This document shows positions 54,701 to 63,571 of a DNA stretch of 64,000 bases, one piece after another; the stretch's first letter is position 1; every line of letters starts with the position of its first letter. A program made the translations under genes and the position numbers. Source of the stretch: Vitellaria paradoxa (taxonomy: Eukaryota > Streptophyta > Magnoliopsida > Ericales > Sapotaceae); the NCBI GenBank assembly GCA_019916065.1, contig CM034236.1, positions 11,935,167 to 11,999,166 of the forward strand, written 5' to 3'. Under the pieces are notes generated by a model. The model was not told the DNA's origin and searched no databases. It saw nothing but the letters and a program-made list of their open reading frames with translations.

Positions 54701-57700
54701 GCCATTGGATCTGGGTGGAAGAAGATCACGGGTCTAGATAAATTTCATAGGGTTTTAACTTTTATGTCATTTAGATTGAGTTGGGAATTTGGAAAAAAAA
54801 AAATAACCTGATTTTTATTTTCTACTTTTATACTTTCCGAGGTCAGAATTTATCTTTAATTTATTTAATTTTTGTAATCCAAAATTTCTTGTGGATATTT
54901 TTATTACTCCATAAAAAATAATTTAATAATCACAAAATTATAAACACTAGTATGAAAAGTTTTGGCGTGCTCGTCTGAAAAAAAAAAAAAATAAATAATA
55001 AAAAATTAAAAATAAATAAATAAATTAAAGATAAATTATAATTTTGTAATTATTAAATTATTTTTTATGGAGTAATAAAAATATCCACAAGAAATTTTGG
55101 ATTACAAAAATTAAATAAATTAAAGATAAATTCTGACCTTGGAAAGTATAAAGATAAAAAATAAAAATCAGTTTTTTTTTTTTTTTTTTTTTTTTTTTCT
55201 GGGCAAATTCCCAACAGACAGTTCACTTTATGATCGTATATATACCACTCAATCTAAACGACATAAAAGTTAAAACCCTATGAAATTTATCTAGACCCGT
55301 GATCTTCTTCCACCCAGATCCGATGACCGGATATGTGGTTAAACATTGACCTTGACCCGTTATTAAGGTAGCATTAGGAGTGGTAAAAAACAAGAAAAAA
55401 CAAAAAAAGATGTGGTTTGGAATAATTTTTGGCGTTTTGGTATTTTAAATCCAACTCACATTTTTTGGAGATGAATAGTGTAATTTTTGGACTTCTACGA
55501 TAAAAAGTTGGAGAGAGAAACTGTGAGAATTGTTTTTTAGGTCGGTTCCCATAAATTTATGTCAAAAGTTTTTGGGAAGTTGTAGAATTTTTAGACTTTT
55601 ATGATAAAAAGTTGGAAAGAGAAACTGTGGGAACGGTTTTTGGATCCGTTCCCATAGATTTATGTCAGAAGTTTTTGAAAGTTATTAAACTTTTTGACTT
55701 TTGTGTGAAAAAGTTGAAGACAAAAACCGTGGGAACGGTTTTTTTACATCAATTCTCACGGATTTATATCGGATTCATCGAAAGTACTTGTTGAAAAGTT
55801 ATTAGGGTTTATGAAAAAGTTACTGAGATTTGAAAAAATTTGTTGGGATATATAGATATATATAGAAATTTATAGAGATTTTATGAAGTAAGAGGTGACC
55901 AAAATGTGCTAGAGAGTTTTAGAGATTTTCATAAATTTTTTTGTTGTTTTTTATCACACCAAATGGTGCCTAAATAGGTGTAATTGTGTTACCCATTTAC
56001 GCAACAACTCATTTTGACCTAACCAAAATCTGCTTGTTTGACACCTCTAGCCTCTAACACCAAGTCGCAAAATAACAACCTTACTACCGTTCCAAAATCA
56101 TCCTTACACATCCAAAACGACAGTTTATTTATTTATTTTTTTTGGGGAGGGGGGGCAGAGGGAGAGAGAATGAAAATAAAGTAACGACGACTTTACTGCA
56201 GGTTCGAGTTTCTGGCATAATCAGCAATGCCCCCTATCTACTAGTATTAGATTGTGATATGTATTGCAATGATCCAACCTCAGCTCGACAAGCAATGTGC
56301 TTCCATCTTGATCCTCATCTCTCTGCCTCTCTAGCTTTTGTGCAATATCCTCAAATCTTCTACAATGTTAGGAAAAATGACATTTATGATGGCCAAGGAA
56401 GATCAAGTTTCAAGGTGCACGCTTCTCCTAAATTGATTCCTATATATTCCTTGTTTATATCCGTTGCAATACACCAGATGCTACTGATATATATATATAT
56501 ATATATTTACTACGTAATATCAGACAAAGTGGCAAGGTATGGATGGTTTAAGGGGCCCCTTATTCAATGGTACCGGCTATTACTTGAAGAGGAAGGCATT
56601 ATTTGGGAGTCCTCAACATGAGGGTAGGCATAAAAACCAATACATGAACCATTTATACATCCTATGACTTTTAATATCGTCTATTTATTTTAATTCTTTT
56701 TCCTTTTTGGGTTAACAGATGAAGTTCTTCGCCAGCGTGAAAAAAGATTGGGTGCATCCGACAAGTTCATCGCGTCATTAAAGGGTACTCTATACGAACA
56801 GCGCACCACTAATGAGAAGAGAATTATCTCGGATGAAATTTTGAAAGAAGCTAGTCATTTGGCCTCTTGCACCTTTGAAAGAGGCACAGATTGGGGTGAA
56901 GAGGCAAGTACAAAATTCTAATCCTTTGTTATTTAACCTTTGTTTTGCTTTTAATGTACAATGTTTTCTTGAAAATTGTTATACTTACGTTTCAGAAAAT
57001 ACTTTGCGTACATTGAAACAAAGAAAAATGAATAAGATATTTCTCAAAAGAACATTTTGAGATTGAGACAAATAAGACCTTAATCTATGAAGTGTGGACA
57101 GTTTAAAATAAGTGTCATATTTTTATCTAACATGTATCGGACACAAACTTTTTGGACACTTTGAGATATATGTCTAATACGCCATGTGGCGGTGGCGCAG
57201 CCAATTATTCTATCATTTTTTTAATTCAAAGTTGTGATTAATAAGACAAACCTAAATTGAGTATTTGAGACCCTAAAAAATCTTATATCTAATATTTGAT
57301 ATATCTCTAATGGTGATCAAATTCTTGTTGCTTGGACAACAGATAGGTTACTCTTATCATTGCTTGTTGGAGAGCAGTGCCACGGGATATCTTATGCAAT
57401 GCAAAGGGTGGAGGTCTGTCTATCTTTATCCGAAAAGGCCTTGCTTCTTGGGTTCAGCCCCTGTTGGTATGAAGGATGCCTCTATTCAGTTAATGAAATT
57501 TGCCTCCGGATGGTTTACCCTTGGTTTATCAAGGTTCTGCGCCCTCACATATGGCATGTCGAGGATGTCCATTCTTCAGAGCATGTGCTATGGATACCTC
57601 ATGTTTACACACCTTCATTCGGTCGCTTTCCTGTTATATGGAACTGTTCCTCAATTGTGCTTCTTCAATGGCATTCCATTGTATGCTAAGGTATGCAAAT

Positions 57701-59298
57701 TCTCTAGGAATTTCTCTACTCTCTTTTTTTTTTTTTTTTTGAATTTTAGGTTTCACAATCATTTCATTTCATGATTTTTCTTTGATGGATGGGATGGAAA
57801 GTGAAAAGAACTGTGCAAGTTATTAAGGGAAGTGAACAAGGGGGGGGGGAGAGCAAATTGAGTATCATTTATTCTTTTAGATAACGCTTAGTTAGGGAGG
57901 GCAACAGTTCCTATTTCTAGCTATTGTGAAAAGAAAGAAGGTTGAAGTAATTTGAAATTTAATCCTCTCTCTCTAAATGGTGTAGTGGGTATTAAAAAAT
58001 ATTATAATAGTGATGTTCTTAGTTTTCTCTCAGAAGGGAAGTTCCCAAATTGTGGGTTCTCTTTGCTCTTAACCCCAAATTCAATTCTTTTTTTTTTTCT
58101 TCCCTCTGTCAAAAATAATCCAAACAGATGGGTTGTTTGGTATTGTGTCTTTTTTGGTTAAAAAATAATAATAATAAAAAATCCAAACAAAGTGACAGTT
58201 ATCTTCTCTTGGTTGTCCTTCATTTCCCTCAAAAGGCCTCAATCCAAATCTGAGTGAGGCTTTGTCCTAACCCTCAAGTTCCACTGCGAGACTTCTTTTT
58301 GAAATTGGAATTTGCTCTCTATAGACTAGTGGTCGTTAGTTCAAGTTGCCTTAGAGCCAATGGAGGCTTACTCAATCATTAACTTTACGAATCTCGAGAT
58401 TAGTTGAGATGTGTATAAATTAGCTTGAACATCTCGAGTTATTAAAAAAAAATGAAAGTAAGAAAAATTAAATTCTCTTTGAGCAAAGAAGAGAAGCCCA
58501 CGAATGCAAACTTTCTACAAAAATTGTTAGACAAGACATAGCACGCACACATAGATCATGAATACATATGGTACCTCTGAATTATTAATGGAACCCTTTA
58601 AATTTAATTCCATGCTAAATTTGTAGTTTATTTTCAACAACACAATTCCAATAACAATGACCATAAATGGCAACTTGAATGATGGCGCAGGATTACGATT
58701 AGCAAAATTGCCCTTCACTGAAAAAAGATTGTCATTGCCATATAAATCCTGTATGAATTTTTATTTATTTGTAGAACAACATTCCTTTCCAACAATTGAG
58801 CTCTCATTTCAGTTACTGCTTGATCAGGTTTCAAGCCCATGGTTTGCGGTGTTTGCGATTTTATTTGTGTCTTCCCTTGGTCAGCATATACATGAAGTCC
58901 TCTTTACCGGCGGCTCACTCAGGACATGCTGGAATGAGTACAGAGCTTGGATTGTGAAGTCACTCACCGGATGCTTATTTGGATGCCTGGATGTTTTCAT
59001 GGAGAAATTAGGATTGAAGAAGGTAGATTTCTGGTTGACGAATAAAGCCATAACCGATGACAAGCTTGAAAAATATGATAAGGGGAAATTTGACTTCCGA
59101 GGGGCTGAGATCTTCATGGTCCCTTCAAAAATTCTAGCCGTTTTGAACGCGGTATGCTTCATTGGTGGTGCGATGAGTATGATTTCTGGGGGAATTAGCT
59201 CGTGGGAGGATATGTTTGGACAGCTTTTTGTCTCTTCCATCGGTCTGGTTGCCAGTTTCCCCATCCTTGAAGAACTGATTCCAAACAAAAACAAGTGA
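43694..59298 (+). CDS. Cellulose synthase-like glycosyltransferase, CslG type, 712 residues in 8 exons
   Basis: A GT2 membrane glycosyltransferase of the cellulose-synthase superfamily. Exons: 43694-44287, 51689-51784, 54066-54197, 56202-56414, 56524-56623, 56719-56903, 57343-57690, 58828-59298. All phases fit and there is no stop. Two N-terminal membrane spans lie at about residues 21-37 and 50-68, then TADP (100-103), DDGG (134-137), YVSREKRP (253-260), DCD (291-293), FVQYPQ (320-325), GTGYY (361-365) and a C-terminal multi-span part from about 505. Length is near the ~720-740 usual for CslG. LLES (448-451) stands where active relatives have an acidic xED, and QLMKF (489-493) where they have QxxRW. 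Some CslG/CslM proteins transfer glucuronic acid to C-3 of triterpenoids in the ER; whether this one does is unknown. Start: the only upstream-TATA, in-frame Met with the family N-terminus. CslE is the main alternative. Confidence 0.93.
46787..48264. mobile_element. Possible hAT-like element with TAGTGATGTAAA ends
   Basis: TAGTGATGTAAACGAGT (46787) and ACTCGATTTATTTACATCACTA (48240-48261) form an inverted pair. Inside both ends are GGGTCGG-rich stretches (CACGGGTCGGTGTC; GGGTCGGCCGGGTCGG). The interior is the purine-rich repeat block. No matching target duplication is visible, so this could also be two separate, related ends. Confidence 0.45.
47220..48060. repeat. Purine-rich degenerate repeat block
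   Basis: The + strand is strongly G/A rich. A unit of the form 'G-rich run, GGCCACRAGGRAA, A-run, TGYARCTGCRGRYA, GGCAAGC' occurs at about 47261-47340 and 47425-47510, and weaker versions at 47640-47690 and 47905-48000. An (AG)n run is at 47925-47946. The overlapping frames here on both strands are low-complexity products. Confidence 0.65.
48305..48475 (+). mobile_element. tRNA-derived SINE in intron 1
   Basis: The A-box-like TTGAGTTAGTTGGAT (48318-48332) and the B-box-like GGGTTTGAATCTC (48356-48368) are 30 bases apart, with a tail AATTAATCGAGGTGTAAG. Same sense as the CslG-type gene. Confidence 0.65.
51689..51784 (+). CDS. CslG-type exon 2
   Basis: 32 codons between GTGCAG and GTAAGT, both good sites. 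It reads [18 protein letters not shown] then HDRPPRIK. Phase 0 on both sides. Confidence 0.9.
51785..54065 (+). other. CslG-type intron 2, 2.3 kb
   Basis: Extremely AT-rich from 51990 to 52800 with many TTTAATAAAATA words. 52910-53040 carries a GC-richer piece (CAGGCCCGCCTCACCC, GGGCTGGGCCGC) typical of hAT-type MITEs. 53358-53600 has two 'TGCACGAATTACGAAYCTA' MITE-like pieces. No gene. Confidence 0.6.
54066..54197 (+). CDS. CslG-type exon 3
   Basis: 44 codons, phase 0. It holds YVSREKRP and the family signature [12 protein letters not shown] (CT)n microsatellite (about 54203-54230) starts 5 bases into intron 3. Confidence 0.93.
54696..55332. mobile_element. 637-bp foldback element in intron 3
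   Basis: The left arm reads ATCCGGCCATTGGATCTGGG, AGAAGATCACGGGTCTAG, CATAGGGTTTTAACTTTTATG and GTAATCCAAAATTTCTTGTGG. The right arm, reversed, reads ATCCGGTCATCGGATCTGGG and the same words in order. Arms of roughly 250-300 bp are highly alike, the right arm having a long T run and about 30 extra bases (55170-55250). The spacer is about 70 bases of AT-rich DNA near 54950-55020. No ORF. Confidence 0.85.
55375..55975. repeat. MITE with 104-bp tandem units
   Basis: Three units start near 55486, 55587 and 55690, each with ACTTTTATGATAAAAAGTTGG or a close form, GAGAAACTGTGGGAACGG, and ATTTATGTC. The GGGAACGGTTTTTGGATC-CGTTCCC part is itself an inverted repeat. The outer ends GTAGCATTAGGAGTGG and CACCAAATGGTGCCTAAAT mark the element. 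Confidence 0.7.
56202..56414 (+). CDS. CslG-type exon 4
   Basis: 71 codons, phase 0, with [11 protein letters not shown] (catalytic DCD) and [10 protein letters not shown]. The donor is AAG|gtgcac, a weak site. The frame stays open into intron 4, so an unspliced form would read 26 foreign residues and then shift frame. Confidence 0.93.
56524..56623 (+). CDS. CslG-type exon 5
   Basis: 33 codons plus one base. It reads [12 protein letters not shown], then [15 protein letters not shown], part of the acceptor-site region of the GT2 domain. The acceptor follows a (TA)n run in the 109-bp intron 4. The donor is gtaggc. Confidence 0.92.
56719..56903 (+). CDS. CslG-type exon 6
   Basis: 185 bp, entering in phase 1 and leaving in phase 0 with GGTGAAGAG|gcaagt. 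It holds [14 protein letters not shown] and [12 protein letters not shown]. The intron that follows has a GC donor. Confidence 0.92.
56904..57342 (+). other. CslG-type intron 6 with GC-AG splice sites
   Basis: The donor is GAG|GCAAGT and the acceptor ACAACAG. The only nearby GT (56909) would put a frame shift into a conserved block, so the GC donor is the natural reading. 57080-57190 carries GACAC-rich words (GTATCGGACACAAAC, TTGGACACTTTGAG) as at 5960 and 11628. Confidence 0.75.
57343..57690 (+). CDS. CslG-type exon 7
   Basis: 116 codons, phase 0. It reads [20 protein letters not shown], then [22 protein letters not shown] is followed by the first C-terminal membrane spans. This exon carries the two places where the protein departs from the usual catalytic motifs. 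Confidence 0.93.
57691..58827 (+). other. CslG-type intron 7, 1.1 kb
   Basis: Contains poly-T runs, a SINE at 58315-58450 and no gene. The exon 8 frame is open upstream to 58657 but the conserved sequence begins at 58828 after TTGATCAG. Confidence 0.7.
58315..58450 (+). mobile_element. 5'-truncated SINE in intron 7
   Basis: The B-box-like GTTAGTTCAAGTTGCC (58335-58350) and the tail GAGATTAGTTGAGATGTGTA ... CATCTCGAGTTA match the SINE at 25895-26045, ending in an A-run. Confidence 0.65.
58828..59298 (+). CDS. CslG-type exon 8 and stop
   Basis: 156 codons and TGA. It holds three to four membrane spans (for instance [13 protein letters not shown] and [15 protein letters not shown]) and the CWNEYRAW signature common in the family. 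It ends [11 protein letters not shown]. Confidence 0.94.
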   Translation, partial: VSSPWFAVFAILFVSSLGQHIHEVLFTGGSLRTCWNEYRAWIVKSLTGCLFGCLDVFMEKLGLKKVDFWLTNKAITDDKLEKYDKGKFDFRGAEIFMVPSKILAVLNAVCFIGGAMSMISGGISSWEDMFGQLFVSSIGLVASFPILEELIPNKNK

Positions 59299-59560
59299 AA
59301 TCTTTGTTTCAAACAGGGACTCTATGATGCAGAGTAAGAATCGTAATAATATTCTACTAAGGACGTTTCCTACCTAATATGAATATTCGTCAAAAAATCA
59401 TATTTAGCTATCAATTTTGGAATATTTACTTATATTTCTAATTTTTTTTTCAGAATTTATTATTTACCTTAGTACTGAAGTTAGGAACTTTTTAAAATTA
59501 AATAATTTGTTTTCTAGTTTCAATTCTAGCTTATTTATTTAAAACCCTATAAGTCTTTGT
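59299..59560 (+). other. 3' UTR of the CslG-type gene
   Basis: AT-rich sequence after the stop. AATAATAATATTC at 59343 is a plausible weak poly(A) element. The actual end cannot be placed. Confidence 0.4.
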
Positions 59561-61500
59561 GGCTCATGAGTAATTTTTGATTAATAAGATTATTATTAAA
59601 GAAATTTTTTCTACAGAAGTCTGTGTGTTTTCCGAGCATTTGTTAATTGAAAAAAAAAGGTCACAGTTCATTTACTTAGCCTTTTGTTTTCGTCTATTTT
59701 CGCCCGGGATCACTTTACTTATTAACTTTTTCGTTCTTGTCTGCTTCCGGCCTAGATCGCTCTCCTTATTAACTTTGAAGATTCAAGTTGATATTCCTGT
59801 CATACATATGTATTTTGTTACTGCTGCTTAAGGTTGGTTCTGCCTCTGCTGCTGTTGGAATTTTGGAACGAATCACCGAGAAAACAACATGGTTTTGCAT
59901 TCGAACGATTTCTTTCATGGTGCACTTCCCCCGGTTCGTACCAGAATAGGCTTGGCTACTTGAGCCTATGTTAATTGGGCTGCATCAAGTCACTTGCAAA
60001 GAAACCCCAATAGAACTTTATATCATTCTAGAGAAGCATTTTCATTAATCGAGATGGATTTGCATACTTTAGAAAGTGGATGCTATTCATAGTGCATTTT
60101 TTTTTTCTTATAACTTAGGATATTCTAGGCCAGTTTGTGTATGACTTAATTAATTTTAATTTTCGAACTTTAAAATTAAAGATCGAATAAACTTAAGTAA
60201 TTTTAAAGAGATTTGAATTGATAACGATTGAAAAACAAATCTAATATTAAACTAACTCGATTTATATTACTCGAAAACCAGAATAATAAATTTCATACGT
60301 GATCAATTAAGTTAGCTTTGAGGTTAACATTAACAGTAAAATAGAGGACCTCGGCATATTTGCATTGACTCAGTTTAGATTCAAGTATTTAAATATTCAG
60401 TTGTGTTTAAAACTACTAAATGGGCGGGTGTAGGTTATGTTATAACGGGTTTGTAATTGAACGGATAAAACTTAATTATAATTATTTAATAACTAGATAT
60501 TATTAGGTATGTTAGATATTGGTTATACCGAGGTTGTAAACTCGGATTCAAAATTTAATTTTTTTTGATGAATTTTAAACATTTTTTGACATTTTTTTTT
60601 CAATATATATGTTTTTTGAGAATTATTATTAGAGTATTATAAATTTTCTTCTTCATCTTTATTAGTATTATTATATATTTTTAAAATTAAAATTTTCAAA
60701 AAATAAAATAAATTGGACAACTTATGGATCAGTCATGATCAGACCAACTTCCACGAAGTTACCTTTTGTAACACGTATATATACATACATTAAATACGTA
60801 TATATATTTAAGTAAATTTTATTTAGTATAAAATATTATATTAATAATGATGATTAAGAGCCAGCTTACCTGGATGTATTTGTTTACATAAACTAACTAC
60901 AAACATATATATATATAGTTATATGTATACTTTCTGTGATGATTGCAGAAGTCACGGCCTCGAACACCTTCCCACAACTCGACCCCGTCATCCTTTGACT
61001 GGACTAATCTCAAACCCAGTCAACACGGATTCTTCCTGGACTAATCTCGGACCACTTCGTTGCAAAACCGAATTAACTTACACTCCGTTTGAGAATATTC
61101 TTTCTGTTGTAGTTTATTTAATTTTAAAATAAAAAATTAATAAAATTTAGTTTGATTTGGTTTGGCAAATAAAGTTTTACATTTAGAATATATTTTAAAT
61201 TTAAGTATTGAATTAATTTACTTTTAAAAAAATACTAAATTTGACTATGTAAATAGCGAGTAAAAATTATGATAAATAAGAATAAATCTATCCGTTTACT
61301 TACGTGATTTAAAAAAATAATAAATTTTTATCAAATTCTATTAATTTGGATTGGATTTTAAATGATATAAAATATTACAAAATTTAGGTTATGAAAAGAA
61401 ATTAAATCCAACTCATAAAATTTTATTTTAATTCCAAACATAAGAATTAATTAGAATTCTCATTAAATAAAATTAAATTTTATCAAATCTACCATTCCAA
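59561..61500. other. Intergenic DNA
   Basis: No gene recognised. 59820-60010 is less AT-rich but broken in all frames. 60940-61095 is a GC-richer piece after an acceptor-like TTGCAG (AAGTCACGGCCTCGAACACC), with a 69-codon frame of unknown nature. (TA)n runs are at about 60777 and 60906. Confidence 0.4.
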
Positions 61501-61510
61501 ACGAAATGTT

Positions 61511-61774
61511 ACTAATTCAAAAGTTCTTGACAAAGTCATTGAGGAATCTCCAAACCTCCTTGTGTCTGGAAATCTCAAAGTCTCACCTCCCCTACTGTCA
61601 TCTCTCCAGCTCCGCTGCTTGGCTTTTAGTTTCTACACGTTTACTAATTCAAAAGTTCTTGGCAAAGTCATTGAGGAATCTCCAAACCTCCTTGTGTCTG
61701 GAAATCTCAAAGTCTCACCTCCCCTACTGTCATCTCTCCAGCTCCGCTGCTTGGTTTTTAGTTTCTACACGTTT
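61511..61774 (+). repeat. 132-bp tandem duplication, nearly identical copies
   Basis: ACTAATTCAAAAGTTCTT starts at 61511 and 61643. The two copies differ at only two places I can see (TTGACAAAG/TTGGCAAAG; TTGGCTTTT/TTGGTTTTT). The unit is 44 codons long, so it keeps the open frame running across it (61562-61894, 110 residues, with SPPLLSSLQLRC twice). Whether that frame is a gene is doubtful: no start context, splice sites or family signature is evident. Confidence 0.9.
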
Positions 61775-61899
61775 ACAACCATCGGCGATGACTTTTTGTT
61801 CGGTCCAACACCAAACTTCTTCAATTTTTGTAATCCCTCCTTTTTTGGTACAAGAAAGTCTGTAGTCGCTACCGTAAAAATGCACATTGAGTGAAGCTC

Positions 61900-62105
61900 T
61901 GTGACTCTAGCCGACAAAAAATCATAGAGGGTAAACCAACCTAGACAAGCTATGGTTGACCAGCTCAGTCGAGAAGGCTATTAGATGACCCTCCACAATT
62001 AGAGGAAGGATTGCCCTTGGAGAGGAGTCAAACTCGGGACCTATTGGTCCTAAACCCTTCAGCCTGTCATCCGAATTAACTCAACTACCCCTTTCGAGGC
62101 CAATT
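61900..62105 (-). mobile_element. tRNA-derived SINE (minus strand)
   Basis: Minus strand: GGGGTAGTTGAGTTAATTCG (A-box-like, rc of 62073-62092), then GGTCCCGAGTTTGACTCC (B-box-like, rc of 62025-62042). It is followed by GGAGGGTCATCTAATAGCC and a tail toward 61900. Confidence 0.6.
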
Positions 62106-63571
62106 TTTGTAATCCCACTTTAAGATGGAAAGGCTCAAGACCTAACAAATATTTAATAGGTTATATCATTAACTTACTTAAACTCATTAATTAAGTGAAT
62201 ATTATCTCCTTCACTCAATTATGTTTATTAACAATTCTAGTTGGATTCAAATCCATTTAACTTATGTTTAATTGGACGGATTTATGAATTTAGGTGATCA
62301 TTGTTACTCCTTCTGGTAATTTATTCCGAGGCGTTAAAATTGAATGACTAATAAGCCAAATTTATATAAAATTTTGAAGCAAATTCAATTTCGCCAACTT
62401 CAAGCTGACGTAGCTCATTTATAAAGCTAATTCCTTCGTTTCCGACTTCAATTTCAGGGACAAAAAATACCGTTGTTGAAAAGTATTTTTAATCTAATAT
62501 TCTCCCAAAACTAATTCCTACTTTTAAATTTTTCTTCCCACTTTCTCTCTTATTATTAGGAAGTGTAAATTGTAAATTACTTTCCTTTCCCCCTTTGTAT
62601 TGGCTTTCGTGTAATAGTTTTAATTAAATTCTACTACGGCTTATTCGAAAAAACTATTCTATATCCTTGTAGCAATAGAAATAGAATAAATTTAGTAAAA
62701 AAAAAAAATCTAATTTCTTTAACTTCTAGTTTAACTCTTAGAAAATAATAATAATAATAGAAAATAATGCTGGCGAATTTCGCTAAAATCTGAAAATTAA
62801 TAAAATCTTAGTTTTGATGAAATTTTTTACCCTCCGCTTCTAATACATCTCAACTTCCACAATTACTAACACTTTTCATAGGAATAAAAAGATATTTTTA
62901 ATAATTAACACTCAATTAAGTAAGTTAATTTTGTATTTTTTAACAATCTTTAAATACCTTTTTTAACCACCCATTACCTTTATATCTTTTTTACATGTCA
63001 CTTAATTACAAATTATTTACTTAAATGACATTTAAACCTAACTATTTAATATTTTATAAATGTTACAAATATTTTAATATTTTTATTTTACATTTGTTTG
63101 ATAATTATTTAGAATTAAAAAATATATACTTACTTGAATAGAAAAAAAATCACATACATAATGTGTATACTCACACCTAATAATGACAATCACTAGACAA
63201 TGACCAGAATAATATGAGAATGGCAATTATGAATTAAAAGTATATTTTAATAGATTAACATTTTTAAAATAATGATACAATGTCAGAAGAATAGGTTAAA
63301 ATTATCATAAATCCCGTGAATTTATTATTTCAAATAAAAATAACTATTGAGATGCACTTTAATTTCAAAAATATTATTTTAACACCGTTTTGGGAGCATA
63401 AACGTAATTTTTTTAATATTTATCAAGTGGAAAATATTTACCTGCCAGAAAAAAAAAACTATACTACAATTAATTACTCAAATAATATAACAATATTATT
63501 TTTAAAATTAAAAGATGTCCACGTATTTTGATAGTTTGTTCTCGTAAGGGGGGAGACAGATTTGGACCGTT
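62106..63571. other. Intergenic AT-rich DNA and 3' UTR of the edge gene
   Basis: No gene. Very AT-rich from 62900 to 63500. The last part just left of 63572 would be the 3' UTR of the minus-strand gene at the window edge. The frame 63316-63531 is low-complexity. Confidence 0.45.

Larger units (their letters stand above)
54198..56201 (+). other. CslG-type intron 3, 2.0 kb
   Basis: It contains a (CT)n at the donor, a palindromic TG/TA/CA tract at 54477-54507, a GC-richer unrecognised piece at 54530-54690, a foldback element at 54696-55332 and a 104-bp triple tandem repeat at 55486-55790. Confidence 0.7.

Noticed and set aside
56142..56621. Single 159-codon ORF through CslG-type intron 4
   Set aside because: It reads the retained intron and then exon 5 in the wrong frame; splicing restores the family motif GTGYY.
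59577..59831. 84-codon ORF after the CslG-type gene
   Set aside because: No family signature, AT-rich codon use and no promoter-like sequence; not supported.
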